DNA of 62,731 nucleotides from Nostoc sp. FACHB-973 (GTDB lineage: Bacteria; Cyanobacteriota; Cyanobacteriia; Cyanobacteriales; Nostocaceae). A program made the position numbers and the translations under genes. Position 1 is the stretch's first letter. Each line of letters starts with the position of its first letter. The stretch is taken from contig NZ_JACJSJ010000047.1 in assembly GCF_014698115.1 (NCBI RefSeq), positions 1 to 62,731 of the forward strand, written 5' to 3'. Positions 1-9,723 of this stretch are shown here, piece by piece. The notes under the pieces were generated by a model. The model was not told the origin of the DNA, did not search any database, and saw only the letters and a list, made by a program, of their open reading frames with translations.

Positions 1-2909
1 GTGCCACTGAAGGTGGTGCCGTTGAAGGTCAACCAACTGGGAAGTGGGTTACCATTTTCCAAGGTGGCACTGTAGGTGAGGTTATTTCCTGCATCCACAT
101 CGCTGAAGGTGTTTGCTGGTAGGCTGAAGTTGAAGGTGGTGTCTTCTGTCGCTATTTGGTCAGCAATGCTATTCGCCACTGTTGGGGCATCATTGGTGTT
201 GGCGATCGCAAGCTCAAACACATCACTTGCAGTCAATCCATTGCCATCCGTTGCCGTGACTTTAACGTTGAGACTGCCAACATTGGCATTGTTAGGCGTG
301 CCATTAAAGGTGTGAGTAGCTGCATTAAAGGTGAGCCACCCAGGAAGTGGATTGTTATCGGCTAATGTGGCACTGTAGGTCAATACATCGCCTGCATCGA
401 CATCGCTGAAGGTATTTGCTGGCACCACAAAGCTAAAGGCAGTGTCTTCTGTAGCAGTTTGGTCAGCGATCGCATTACTCACAACTGGAGCATCATTGGT
501 ATTGGCGATCGTCAGATCAAACACATTACTGACACTAGCTCCACCGCTATCGGTTACGGTAACTTTGAGGCTGAGGCTGCCCACATTTTGATTTAACGGC
601 GTGCCGCTAAACGTCTTTGTGGTTGGATTAAAGCTTAACCAGATCGGCAATGGATTGCCGTTACTGACGCTAGCGGTATAGGTGAGGGTGTCGCCTGCAT
701 CGACATCGCTGAATGTGTTTGCAGGAACGGTAAAGTTCAAGGGTGAATCTTCAAAAGTGGATTGAGGGGCGATCGCATTGGCGACGATCGGAGCTTCATT
801 CACATTCGTGAGCGCGATTGTCAGATCTTTCTCAAAGCTGAGTCCACCGTTGTCAGTAGTGCGAACCCGAATGGCATGGCTGGAACTGCTTTCAAAGTCC
901 AGCAAGCTGCCGTTGGCAACCACAATTTGATTGCCATTGAGAGCAAACCGTCCTCCAGCATTGCTCAGCAGGGTGTAGGTGTGCGTGTCGGAAGCACCAT
1001 CGGTTGTAAAAAGCGTTCCGATAACTGCACCAGTGGCAGTATTTTCGGCAAGAGTGCTGTTTGTGAGACTAATGTTACTTGGGGTTTCATTTGCTCCTAG
1101 ATAGCGGGCGATCGCAAAATCCTTACCGCTTGTTCCGACGGCAACAATCCTACCATCAGCCTGCAAGGCGATGCTGGAGACATATTCACGGTCGTAACCA
1201 AAGTCAGTGATTGCTATGCCACCTGCACCAAAAGTTGTATCGAGAGTGCCATTGCTGTTGTAGCGCACCACAGCAAAATCAGCCCCATAGCCGTAGCCAC
1301 TATAGCCGGCGTCATAGGAAGTCTGTCCTGCAACAACCAGCTTGCCATCGCTTTGCTGAATCACACTGTAAGCATTGTCATAAAACCTGAGGTTGGTGCT
1401 AACTTTACCACCAGTACCAAAGCTGGTATCGAGGCTGCCGTTGCTGTTGTAGCGTACTAGGGTAAAATTGGATGAGTAAACTGGATAATAAACGGGCTTT
1501 CCGGAATAATAGTCATAGTAGCCATAATAGGAGTAAGCAACTGTCCTAGTTTCTCCTGCAACAACAATCTTGCCATCACTTTGCTGAATTACGCTGTAGG
1601 CATAATCATTATCATTACCATTGAAGTCAGTGGTTACTTGGCCACTCGTGCCAAAACTGGTGTCCACGGTTCCGTTGCTGTTATAGCGTATTAGCTTGAA
1701 GTCGCTGTCGCTATTGCTGTTGGAACCATACCCTACAACAACAATCTTGCCATCACTTTGTAGAGTTGCAGACTTGGCTTGAGAGAAATAAACAATTCCA
1801 CTAGTACCAAAAGCAGTATCTAGCGTGCCATTGCTATTAAACCGTGTTAAAGAGGAATCACCTGTAACAACGATTTTGCCGTCATTTTGCAGCATCAAAC
1901 TAGAGTCGAAAGTATTATAAAAGTTGGTTGTTACTCTGCCGTTATTACCAAAGGTCGTGTCAAGGGTACCATTGCTGTTGTAGCGACTGAGGCCAAGCCT
2001 GAAGCCAGTGCCGTTAAATACAGCCCCTGATACAAGAATCTTGCTATCACTTTGAAGGGCAACACTGTAGCCATAATCAGCGCTACCATTAAAATCAGTG
2101 GTAAGCTTACCACCTGTGCCGAAAGTTGTGTCTAGTGTACCATTGCTGTTATAACGACTTAGGGCGAAGTTAGAGTTACTGTCAGAGGAAATACCTCCAC
2201 TATCGGTGGTAGTAGTGTAACCTGCTACGAGAACTTTACCATCGGGTTGCAAAACAACGTCTTTAGCTGTGTCGTAGTTATTGTTAAAGTCAGTGGTGAC
2301 TTTGCCGCCCGTGCCAAAGGTTGGGTCGAGGTCTCCGGCTGCTAGCACTGCGGCATAAGCTGTCATCGCTTCCGGTTGAAATGCCAGAGAATCAGTAATT
2401 TCACCTGACTTCATTTGTAGCTGCCAGTTGCCATCGAATGCCGCCGAACCAGTTTTGGTTGCCGAAGCTGCTACTGCTGCCCCCGTCATTTCACTCAACT
2501 GCTGTACAAATGCTTGACCATCTTCTCCCTTCGCCACTTCACAGCTATACAGCAAAATCTCCTCAACGCCCCACTCCTGCAACAGTGCCGATCGCACCTG
2601 CACCTGCTCTCGATTCAAAGAACTAGCACCGATATGAACCACACCAGGTTCGCCGTGTGCCACGATCGCCAATTGTCTTGCGCCCGTTTCTGTCAGCAAT
2701 TGCGTGATTACCGACAGCGCATCGTCTTGAGTATTCAGCGTGTAGGCGATCGCCCCTGGCACTAACCCGTGATAAAGCACTTCCAGATCAGACACCCGGC
2801 AATCAAACACCACCAACAGTGGTGCAGAACCTAGCCGTTGCGGCAACAAATTTGACACAGCAAGTGACTCAACCGGGGAGAGGGTGAGAATTTGTTTACT
2901 ACTATCCAT
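1..2909 (-). CDS. Giant surface/adhesin-like protein (DUF4347 + delta-60 repeats + cadherin-like repeats), 3' end outside window
   Basis: Open from ATG at 2909 to the window edge, about 969 residues visible. Residues about 30-165 resemble DUF4347, the N-terminal domain of many very large cyanobacterial extracellular proteins (LLVVFDCRV near 30, AIVAHGEPG, TGAAVAAS, DGNWQL near 160). Residues about 190-600 hold seven delta-60 (beta-propeller-type) repeats, each starting with a motif like LDTTFGTGGKVTTDF and containing LQxDGKIVVxG and RYNSNG. A cadherin-like unit follows (about 600-710), then near-identical 100-residue units containing ANTFSDVDAGD, NPLPxWL and NTNDAP; two are complete and a third is cut by the edge. 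No N-terminal signal peptide is visible, which fits DUF4347 proteins secreted by a C-terminal signal (inference; the C terminus is not seen). Probable role is cell-surface adhesion or matrix. Confidence 0.85.
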   Translation of the reverse strand, partial: MDSSKQILTLSPVESLAVSNLLPQRLGSAPLLVVFDCRVSDLEVLYHGLVPGAIAYTLNTQDDALSVITQLLTETGARQLAIVAHGEPGVVHIGASSLNREQVQVRSALLQEWGVEEILLYSCEVAKGEDGQAFVQQLSEMTGAAVAASATKTGSAAFDGNWQLQMKSGEITDSLAFQPEAMTAYAAVLAAGDLDPTFGTGGKVTTDFNNNYDTAKDVVLQPDGKVLVAGYTTTTDSGGISSDSNSNFALSRYNSNGTLDTTFGTGGKLTTDFNGSADYGYSVALQSDSKILVSGAVFNGTGFRLGLSRYNSNGTLDTTFGNNGRVTTNFYNTFDSSLMLQNDGKIVVTGDSSLTRFNSNGTLDTAFGTSGIVYFSQAKSATLQSDGKIVVVGYGSNSNSDSDFKLIRYNSNGTVDTSFGTSGQVTTDFNGNDNDYAYSVIQQSDGKIVVAGETRTVAYSYYGYYDYYSGKPVYYPVYSSNFTLVRYNSNGSLDTSFGTGGKVSTNLRFYDNAYSVIQQSDGKLVVAGQTSYDAGYSGYGYGADFAVVRYNSNGTLDTTFGAGGIAITDFGYDREYVSSIALQADGRIVAVGTSGKDFAIARYLGANETPSNISLTNSTLAENTATGAVIGTLFTTDGASDTHTYTLLSNAGGRFALNGNQIVVANGSLLDFESSSSHAIRVRTTDNGGLSFEKDLTIALTNVNEAPIVANAIAPQSTFEDSPLNFTVPANTFSDVDAGDTLTYTASVSNGNPLPIWLSFNPTTKTFSGTPLNQNVGSLSLKVTVTDSGGASVSNVFDLTIANTNDAPVVSNAIADQTATEDTAFSFVVPANTFSDVDAGDVLTYSATLADNNPLPGWLTFNAATHTFNGTPNNANVGSLNVKVTATDGNGLTASDVFELAIANTNDAPTVANSIADQIATEDTTFNFSLPANTFSDVDAGNNLTYSATLENGNPLPSWLTFNGTTFSG

Positions 2910-3675
2910 TGAATACTTCCTTAGAAAGATTAAATTTAGACGTTATGAGCCAGGTGAAAAAAGCATTAGCCTTTCACTTTTGTTTTGGCGAGCAATCAAC
3001 AGAATTTGATGAGAAGAAGTCAGAATTTAGAGAAAACTCTGAGCGGGGGAACACCTCCCTCAAAAGTTGCGATCGCTTAGTCCTCTAGCTTCGCTTTTTT
3101 TAAAATTAAATAGCCTCAGCAAATATGTGGAATTTTATACTTTATTTATATAAAGCCGATTTAGTTTAATTTATTAAGCACTCAATATAGCGAAATATCT
3201 AGATGATATGTCATATATTTTCTTAAAATCGGTGGTATTTTTATGCTTGCCAAGGAAATGAAATCATCGATTAAATTTATAAAATAGAACTTTCTATTCA
3301 GGTCGTGAATAGATGAAAAATCATAAAATTGGTGAAGAATATTATTTCGCAAACGCACTATTTAGATGAGGAAAAAATGGGTATATTGCCGAAAACAGGA
3401 TGAGATTTTCTAGAAAATCCTGCATGTATTCGACCATGCTATTGATGATTTTGAGTCAAAATTTATGATGCAATATTCTTTGCTCTTACTGAAGATTATG
3501 TCAGAGTTAAAGCTCACACGAAGAACTGGAAATTAAATAAAGCTATCAATAAAATTAGAGGTGACTTAATAATCACCTCAACCATTGGCTACCTGGATAT
3601 AATGCCAATTGATTCAAACAAGTGGATGTATGAATCAATGAATCATACACAAGGGTAATGCCAAGTCTTATTTGG
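2910..3675. other. Intergenic, AT-rich, no gene seen
   Basis: Region upstream of the surface-protein gene and downstream of por. It is AT-rich with scattered stops in all frames. I see no convincing coding frame, RNA gene or strong hairpin. It probably carries the promoter of the surface-protein gene. Confidence 0.6.
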
Positions 3676-4635
3676 TCATGCAAGTCCAACCAACTTTGCA
3701 CTTATTTCCCACATGCGATCGCCTTTTTCATGATTGCTGGCTTGAGGAGAAACCTTTTGAACAAACGACTTGCCATCTTTTTTCTGCCGATTTCCCCAAC
3801 TCCAATAAACACCGGATTGATTATATTCAGGATCGGCAACCACCGCAGCAACCCGTTCTCCTGCCAACTCCTGAGACACATATCCCCCGGTGATGTACTT
3901 TTGGAATAATGGGAAAAGTTTCTGAAACAGGGGATAGTGGTTTCTAAATAGCGGCGTTTCTGCAACGCATCCCGGATAAAGAGAACTGAAAACTATATCG
4001 GTTGACTCATGATAGCGCCGATGCAGTTCTTTCATGGTCAACACGTTGCATACCTTGCTGTCTTTGTAGGCTTTGACTGGTTCAAATTTCTTGCCATCAA
4101 TCATCGAAATTGGGTCTTTAAAGCCCTGTGCAAAGCCCTGAAAATCGCCCAAGTCTGGACGCGGCGGAATCTTTCCACCGAGTTCGTCTGGATTGTGGGT
4201 AACAGTTCCCAAAATCACCAGCCTTGGCTGTGAAGATGATTTCTGCAAATCCTCCAGCAAAAGGTTGCACAAAAGGAAATGCCCAAGATGATTGGTAGTG
4301 ACAGTTAACTCGTAACCTTCTGGGCTTCGTAATGGTTCCTTTATTAAGGGCATATAAATTGCCGCGTTGCACACCAAAGCATCTATGGAGTTGCCACTTG
4401 CGCGGAAGTTTTTCACAAACTGTCGAACGCTTTCTAAGGAGCCAAGGTCAATATGTATGCTGGTATAGCTGTTGTAAGGGATGTCCACGGCTTGGGCAGC
4501 TTTTTGTGCCTTCGCTAAATCCCGACATGCCAACACCACATACCATCCCCTTTGGGCAAGAGCTTTTGCAGCGTACAAACCGACCCCCGAAGAAGCGCCG
4601 GTGATTACAACTGTTGATTTCCTATCCTGTGCCAT
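3676..4635 (-). CDS. por: Light-dependent protochlorophyllide oxidoreductase
   Basis: 319 residues, the usual length of cyanobacterial LPOR. It reduces protochlorophyllide to chlorophyllide with NADPH and light, in chlorophyll synthesis at or near the thylakoid. Visible features are the Rossmann dinucleotide motif TGASSGVG (residues 12-19), CNAAIYMPL, NHLGHFLL, and the short-chain dehydrogenase catalytic Tyr and Lys in AYKDSK near residues 189-193. The C-terminal SxKLVGLA ending is typical of the family. It stands alone on the minus strand, with about 320 bp to the divergent higBA pair. Short-chain dehydrogenases are numerous, but the full-length match to LPOR signatures makes this call firm. 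Confidence 0.95.
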   Translation of the reverse strand: MAQDRKSTVVITGASSGVGLYAAKALAQRGWYVVLACRDLAKAQKAAQAVDIPYNSYTSIHIDLGSLESVRQFVKNFRASGNSIDALVCNAAIYMPLIKEPLRSPEGYELTVTTNHLGHFLLCNLLLEDLQKSSSQPRLVILGTVTHNPDELGGKIPPRPDLGDFQGFAQGFKDPISMIDGKKFEPVKAYKDSKVCNVLTMKELHRRYHESTDIVFSSLYPGCVAETPLFRNHYPLFQKLFPLFQKYITGGYVSQELAGERVAAVVADPEYNQSGVYWSWGNRQKKDGKSFVQKVSPQASNHEKGDRMWEISAKLVGLA

Positions 4636-4903
4636 TCTATTGAGACTCTATGAATCACCTTTTTCTATCTTCAGGATTTTACATCACTGAGTTACCACCT
4701 CTGATTGTTCCAGGTGTTATGGTTGGCGATCGCTTGTCACTAAATAACAGATTATTTCAACCCTCACTCTCAGCAACTAGAGACTCTTGACGCTTTACTC
4801 TCGTTTTGAGAGTATTAAAGAGTATCCATTTTTCTAGCAGGATTTGCACTTAATTGCTTCGAGAGTTGTGATTCTGTTTCGCTTTTTCTCTTATTTTTTA
4901 TAC

Positions 4904-4954
4904 ATCTATTGTCTATACTGTCAATGATTAAATTCCATATTATAGATAATAGAT
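4904..4954 (+). promoter_or_regulatory. Probable higBA operator (inverted repeat)
   Basis: ATCTATTGTCTATA at 4904-4917 and TATAGATAATAGAT at 4941-4954 form an inverted repeat matching at 13 of 14 positions, separated by 23 bp. The right arm ends at the base before the higB ATG. A -10-like TATTAT (4938-4943) overlaps the right arm. This is the arrangement expected for autorepression by the HTH antitoxin. Confidence 0.6.
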
Positions 4955-5254
4955 ATGCATATAATTTCAATTCGCAATCTTCGCACTGATGCGGCTCAGT
5001 ATTCCGATGTTAAAAAGCAAATCGATAACTGGTATGTAACTGTTCAGAAGGCAAAATGGCAGAACTTGGAGGATGTTCGTAAGATTTACCGAGATGCTGA
5101 AGCGGTTGGCAACTTCACTATTTTCAACATTAAGGGTAATGATTATCGCCTGATTGTTGGGATTGATTATGACGACCAAGTAGTTTACTACAAATACTTT
5201 CTTACACATGCCGAATACGATAAAGGTACATGGAAGAATGACCCTTACTTTTGA
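4955..5254 (+). CDS. higB: HigB-type mRNA interferase toxin
   Basis: 99 residues. It matches the HigB toxin family (RelE-like fold, ribosome-dependent mRNA cleavage). Visible are the N-terminal helix with W-x(4)-DVRKIYRDAE, the strand NFTIFNIKGNDYRLIVGIDYDDQVVYYKYFLTHAEYDKG split over residues about 53-92 (NDYRLIVGID, FLTHAEYDKG), and the C-terminal WKNDPYF. The downstream antitoxin overlaps it by 17 bp, the toxin-first order typical of higBA. A palindromic operator abuts the start codon. Confidence 0.9.
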   Translation: MHIISIRNLRTDAAQYSDVKKQIDNWYVTVQKAKWQNLEDVRKIYRDAEAVGNFTIFNIKGNDYRLIVGIDYDDQVVYYKYFLTHAEYDKGTWKNDPYF

Positions 5255-5636
5255 CCAAGCTGCTTATAGCAATCTGCTAGCTGAAGTAGCTCCCAAATTG
5301 ATTGAAACGGAAGAGGAATACGAACGCATACTAAAAATTGCGGAGCGCCTAACTTTTGCGAAAAATCGTACTCTTGAGGAGCGAACTTTACACAAGTTGC
5401 TAGTGAACCTAATTGAAGCATATGAAGCACAGAATTACCCAATGAATGTGTCTGCGCCTCATGAGATACTTCAACACATTATGGAAGCAAGTGGAACTCG
5501 TCAAGCTGATTTGGTAGGGGTTATTGGATCGAGCGGTGTGGTGTCTGAAGTAGTAAATGGTAAGCGTTCAATTAGTAAAGCACAAGCCAAAATACTTGGT
5601 GATTACTTCAAAGTTTCACCTACCTTATTCATCTAA
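5238..5636 (+). CDS. higA: HigA-type HTH antitoxin
   Basis: 132 residues from ATG 5238. I chose this start over an earlier in-frame ATG at 5208 because GGAAG lies just upstream (5232-5236) and the overlap with higB is then only 17 bp. The C-terminal half is an XRE-type helix-turn-helix: EILQHIMEASGTRQADL, GSSGVVSEVVNGKRSIS, AQAKILGDYFKVSPTLFI. The N-terminal half (EEEYERILKIAERL) is the helical part seen in longer HigA proteins. It should neutralise HigB and repress the operon. Confidence 0.9.
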   Translation: MTLTFDQAAYSNLLAEVAPKLIETEEEYERILKIAERLTFAKNRTLEERTLHKLLVNLIEAYEAQNYPMNVSAPHEILQHIMEASGTRQADLVGVIGSSGVVSEVVNGKRSISKAQAKILGDYFKVSPTLFI

Positions 5637-5644
5637 GCTTCTCA

Positions 5645-7372
5645 CTAATACTTCCGCTCTTTTGGTTCAAACATAGTAATCGCCACAGGTCGATACTGTA
5701 TATCAATTCCCGCTGGTGAATAGTAAGCCATTGTGTGTTTGAGAAAGTTAGCATCATCTCGCTCGGAATAATCTTCGCGGAAGTGTGCGCCGCGGCTTTC
5801 TTGGCGATTTAGGGCTGATGCCAAAATTGTCTGTCCCACTACCATTAAACTTCGCAGTTCTAAGGCTTCCACAAGTTCCGTATTCCAGCAACTTCCTTTG
5901 TCATCTAAATAAATTTGTGGATATCGCTGTTGGATTTCTTCTAATTTTTGTAACCCTTCACTCATTAATGCCTCAGTGCGGAAAACACCGCAATACTCAG
6001 TCATACAATCTTGGAAGGCTTCACGAACTTGATTAATGCGATACTCTCCTGGTTGTTCTAGCAAAGCTTGGATTTGTTGCTGGGCTTCTTTGAGATAGCG
6101 TTGCTCATCCACAGAGGGCAATTTACGTTTTTGCACAAATTGGGCGATCGCCGCCCCAGTCCGTTTACCATAAACTACACACTCCAAAAGTGAATTACTC
6201 CCCAAGCGATTCGCCCCATGTACGGAAACACAAGCTGTTTCCCCAGCAGCAAAGAAAGCTTCAACTAAACCATCGCCACTACTGCGGACTTGACCATCAA
6301 TGTTCACGGGGATACCACCCATACAGTAATGAATTGTCGGGCGTACTGGCATAGGTTGAGTTACAGCATCAACACCCACTAGTCGATGGGCTTCTTCCCA
6401 GCAGAAGGGAACGCGACTCATAATTTTTTCTTTACCCATGTGTCGCAAATCCAGATAGACAAAGGGACCGCCAGCACTACCGTCAGGATGGACACCACGA
6501 CCAGCGCGAATTTCATAAGCGATCGCCCGTGAGGTAATATCACGAGGAGCTAGTTCCATACGGCTAGGTGCGTAGTTCGCCATAAAGCGATCGCCTTCGC
6601 TATTAATCAGATACGCCCCTTCACCCCGCACTGCTTCGGAAATCAGCACTCCTACCGGATATAAGCCAGTGGGATGAAATTGGACAAATTCCATATCTTC
6701 TAAGGGTAAACCGGCGATCGCAGTCATTGCCAGACCATCACCCGAAGAAGCGTAATCATTGGAGGTGGTGTTATAAACGCGACCATAGCCGCCAGTAGCA
6801 AACATCACTGCCTTAGCCCGCAGAACCTCAACATGGCCATCCAACAAATGGAACATTACCACACCCTTAGCCTGCCCCTCTTCTAAAATGAGGCGCATCA
6901 CGTACCACTCTTCATAAACTTGCACCCCATAACGCCGCAGGTTGTTAACTAATTCATGCAAAATTGCGTGACCAGTCTTGTCTGCGGCGTAGCAAGTACG
7001 GTTGTGGGAATGTCCGCCAAAAGCCCTTTGAGCAATACGACCGTCGGGTAAGCGCGAGAACAAAACGCCCATGTGTTCCAAATCAATTACTACATCTGGC
7101 GCTTCCTGGGCGAGAATTGCCACAGCATCTTGATCTGCTAAATAGTCAGAACCCTTGACAGTATCAAAAGCATGTGCTTCCCAGCTATCTTCGGAATCGA
7201 CATTTTTCAGCGACGCAGCCATACCACCTTGGGCTGCCACCGAGTGGGAGCGAATCGGGTGGGTTTTGGCAACCACAGCGATATTTAAACTAGGGTCGGT
7301 GCGGGCAATTTCCACAGCAGCACGACATCCCGCCAATCCACCGCCAACAATAATCACATCGTGTTCCAGCAT
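5645..7372 (-). CDS. sdhA: Succinate dehydrogenase/fumarate reductase flavoprotein subunit
   Basis: 575 residues from ATG 7372 (MLEHDVIIVGGG). The frame is open 48 bp further upstream, but family proteins begin just before the FAD motif. The enzyme oxidises succinate to fumarate and feeds electrons to plastoquinone in the thylakoid or cytoplasmic membrane. Visible are VGGGLAG (9-15), His43 before SVAAQGG (the covalent FAD site in this family), HNRTCYAADKTG, FHPTGLYP, RGEGAYLIN, YCMGGIP, and the C-terminal RGAHFREDY. sdhB is not adjacent, as is common in cyanobacteria. Annotation could equally read frdA; the direction of reaction cannot be told from sequence. Confidence 0.93.
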   Translation of the reverse strand: MLEHDVIIVGGGLAGCRAAVEIARTDPSLNIAVVAKTHPIRSHSVAAQGGMAASLKNVDSEDSWEAHAFDTVKGSDYLADQDAVAILAQEAPDVVIDLEHMGVLFSRLPDGRIAQRAFGGHSHNRTCYAADKTGHAILHELVNNLRRYGVQVYEEWYVMRLILEEGQAKGVVMFHLLDGHVEVLRAKAVMFATGGYGRVYNTTSNDYASSGDGLAMTAIAGLPLEDMEFVQFHPTGLYPVGVLISEAVRGEGAYLINSEGDRFMANYAPSRMELAPRDITSRAIAYEIRAGRGVHPDGSAGGPFVYLDLRHMGKEKIMSRVPFCWEEAHRLVGVDAVTQPMPVRPTIHYCMGGIPVNIDGQVRSSGDGLVEAFFAAGETACVSVHGANRLGSNSLLECVVYGKRTGAAIAQFVQKRKLPSVDEQRYLKEAQQQIQALLEQPGEYRINQVREAFQDCMTEYCGVFRTEALMSEGLQKLEEIQQRYPQIYLDDKGSCWNTELVEALELRSLMVVGQTILASALNRQESRGAHFREDYSERDDANFLKHTMAYYSPAGIDIQYRPVAITMFEPKERKY

Positions 7373-7471
7373 AATTAGTCCCCGACTGCAAACCACTGCT
7401 GTTCTATTGTAGAAACCCAATTCAAGTGTTTTTGAACTACACCACTTCTTGCCTTAACCATGCATCTCTAC

Positions 7472-7668
7472 AAAAAAATTCCCTGCCCATAGACAGGGAT
7501 GTTATTACAAATTTTGAAGTTAGTTAAAAATCAAAGGCTCAGACTTCCTTAGAGTCAGACGCGACTTGCTTATGGGGAAGACCCCAAAGACCGCAGTGGC
7601 TCAACTTTCCAAGAGGAATTTTAGATTCAAGGAAAAATCTAAAATCTAAAATCTAAAATCCAAAATTG
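7472..7668. repeat. Small hairpin and AAAATCT tandem heptamers
   Basis: CCCTG and CAGGG flank a short loop near 7481-7498. A tandem of AAAATCT units follows at about 7619-7668. The latter is the short tandem heptamer type common between genes of heterocystous cyanobacteria. Confidence 0.7.
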
Positions 7669-7684
7669 AATGACTCCTAACTTT

Positions 7685-8005
7685 TTAGCTAGCTAGTTGT
7701 ACAGGTTTTTGCTGAGACACATTACCTGGGATAGGTTCCGTTTTGGTTCCAGGTTCTACAGGAACCATTTCAATATGATTTAACAATGTAGTCACAAACG
7801 CAAACAGCAAGAAAGGCAGCGATAGCAGAACGACGAGACCTACTGTTGCTAAAGCGTACACCGGTTTCTTAGCACCCATTAGCGCCAAGGCTGATGCCAA
7901 ACTTAGAGTAATTGTAATTAACCAAACAATTATTTGACCGTAGATATCACCAAAGGTCAGGGTACAGACATACCGATAGCTTTGAATATTATTTCCGCTC
8001 ATCAC
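7685..8005 (-). CDS. Small membrane protein of unknown function
   Basis: 106 residues with two clear hydrophobic segments (about 25-44 and 52-76: IIVWLITITLSLASALALMG and ALATVGLVVLLSLPFLLFAF) and a polar, Pro-rich C-terminal tail (EPGTKTEPIPGN). Two adjacent Met codons are possible starts. I recognise no family. It is divergent from the outer-membrane protein at 8760 and has no obvious operon partner. Composition matches its neighbours. Confidence 0.7.
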   Translation of the reverse strand: MMSGNNIQSYRYVCTLTFGDIYGQIIVWLITITLSLASALALMGAKKPVYALATVGLVVLLSLPFLLFAFVTTLLNHIEMVPVEPGTKTEPIPGNVSQQKPVQLAS

Positions 8006-8759
8006 ATTTGCCTCAAGTCTCTCTTATAGGTTCTACCTTAGAGCTATGTTTGGCTTGTAGACAATTTCTAAATATTTTTGCAAAGTTCGTAATATAACTT
8101 CATACTGGATTTTTTTTGTTACATAAAGAAAATTCTGAGATTGGCTTCCATGCCAGAAAATATATGTGCCAGTTGCGTCAGTCCTGGTAAGGTCTAACTT
8201 ACAGATTTAAACCTGAACTGAAATCAGCCATTGAATAGTTGTCGCTTGCTCAAACTCTCTGGGATAACTGAATAAGCGATCTCTAATAGCTAATTATTGA
8301 GTGTTTACAATTTTTCTGTTGAGTCTCAACACCAGAATCAACCGTATTACATGGGAAGTTAGAGTTACAACAACCAAGCTTCGAGTCACGGCAAAAATGC
8401 CAGCTTGCTTAATCGTTCAATCAAAGACTAAGAGCGCTCGATGTTGACGTAGGCTAAGCTTTTGCCTAAATTTTTAAGTAATTTCCTGATTGCTTCTTCT
8501 ATAAATAGAGGCTTTGCTCTAAAGGACAAAAAATATCATAGTGCATAAAGCCAGGATAATTTTTGTCATCTGTTAAATTCCGGATATTTAGGATATAGGA
8601 TTTAATTTTTTGCTACTCACTGTTAAGTAAATAAATCCATTCAAACCAGGATGTAAAAACGGATTTTTTGATGTTAAATTTTGAGTATTGTCCGAATTTG
8701 TTGATATAAATCAACAAAACCTTTTATTCTTCGTGGCAATAATTGTTTTAGGAGTGAAC
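8006..8759. other. Intergenic region, no gene seen
   Basis: About 750 bp between divergent genes. It is AT-rich and must hold both promoters. No credible reading frame or RNA gene was found. Confidence 0.55.
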
Positions 8760-9569
8760 GTGAATACTAGCTTTCTTCATAAAGGTGTTTTTTGGTTACC
8801 AAGTATAGCTACTCTTACAGTCCTGAGTAGCGGCTTATCTGCTATTGCCCAGACAGTGGATGCGGTAAACACTCAGCCACTAACCGAGTCTCCGGCAGCT
8901 GTAGTGTCTGGCAATGAATTAAGTACTGAACTGGAGGCTACAGAAACAACTGAGCCATCTACTGTAGCAAATGTAACTAGGATAGATCAGTTGCCCAATG
9001 GTGTGGCAGAAACCCTCACACCCATTCCAGGGACAGTTGCAACCTCCTCTGCAAAGCTGATTTCTGAGCCTGGGGAACCCAATTCTCAGTCTATTTCTGA
9101 ACCATCTGCTCCCAAAGTGGCACAATCAGATATCGATCTAGGTACAACTACTCGTGGCGGTAGTAGTTATGTTGGGGTTGCTGGGAATATTGGTTTGAGT
9201 GGTGGAGACTCATCTTTAGGCGATGGCAACTTCGCGGTAATCAGCAAAGTCGGCTTAACAAGTGCTATATCAGTCCGACCATCCGCGATCATTGGCGACA
9301 ATACCACAGTTTTACTTCCCGTCACCTATGATTTTTCTTTCAAGCCAGCAGATGTTTTTAGCGAACCGTTAGGCATTGCACCTTACGTAGGAGTAGGTGC
9401 AGCCTGGAAAACTGGTGATGATTCCCAATTTGCCTTTTTAATATCTGGTGGGGTTGATGTGCCTCTTAGTTCTCAATTTACGGCAACAGCGTCTGTGAAT
9501 GCAGGATTTTTCGATCAAACTGACGTGGGCTTGTTACTAGGTGTTGGTTACAACTTCAATGGCTTTTAG
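8760..9569 (+). CDS. Exported outer-membrane beta-barrel-like protein
   Basis: 269 residues from GTG 8760. I chose this start because AGGAG (8750-8754) precedes it and it yields a good signal peptide (hydrophobic WLPSIATLTVLSSGL, cleavage after AIAQ). The frame is open upstream to a TTG at 8688, without such support. The middle (about 35-125) is low-complexity Thr/Ser/Glu/Pro. From about 130 the sequence alternates polar and hydrophobic residues in Gly-rich strands (YVGVAGNIGLSGG, PYVGVGAAWKTGD, GLLLGVGYNFNGF) and ends in Phe, as in outer-membrane barrels. No known family recognised. Confidence 0.75.
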   Translation: MNTSFLHKGVFWLPSIATLTVLSSGLSAIAQTVDAVNTQPLTESPAAVVSGNELSTELEATETTEPSTVANVTRIDQLPNGVAETLTPIPGTVATSSAKLISEPGEPNSQSISEPSAPKVAQSDIDLGTTTRGGSSYVGVAGNIGLSGGDSSLGDGNFAVISKVGLTSAISVRPSAIIGDNTTVLLPVTYDFSFKPADVFSEPLGIAPYVGVGAAWKTGDDSQFAFLISGGVDVPLSSQFTATASVNAGFFDQTDVGLLLGVGYNFNGF

Positions 9570-9720
9570 GAGTTAGGAGTTAGGAGTTAGGAGTTAAGAA
9601 TTCAGAATTGATAACGAGTCTAGATATGATTAGCGTATTCATTGATCGTGAATTCTCCCGATTCTTGAATTATTCTGACTCCTGAATTCTGAATTCTGAC
9701 CTTAACTCCTAACTGTTAAC
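9569..9720. repeat. GGAGTTA tandem heptamers and inverted partner
   Basis: Four GGAGTTA-type units follow the stop codon at 9569, then GAATTCAGAATT. At 9690-9717 the complementary set (GAATTCTGAATT, TTAACTCCTAAC) occurs. The two arms could fold into a long hairpin between the convergent genes and may act as a terminator. Confidence 0.65.
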
Positions 9721-9723
9721 TTT

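Noticed and set aside
7155..7412. Plus-strand frame opposite the start of sdhA
   Set aside because: Shadow of a strongly supported minus-strand gene, with no independent coding signal.
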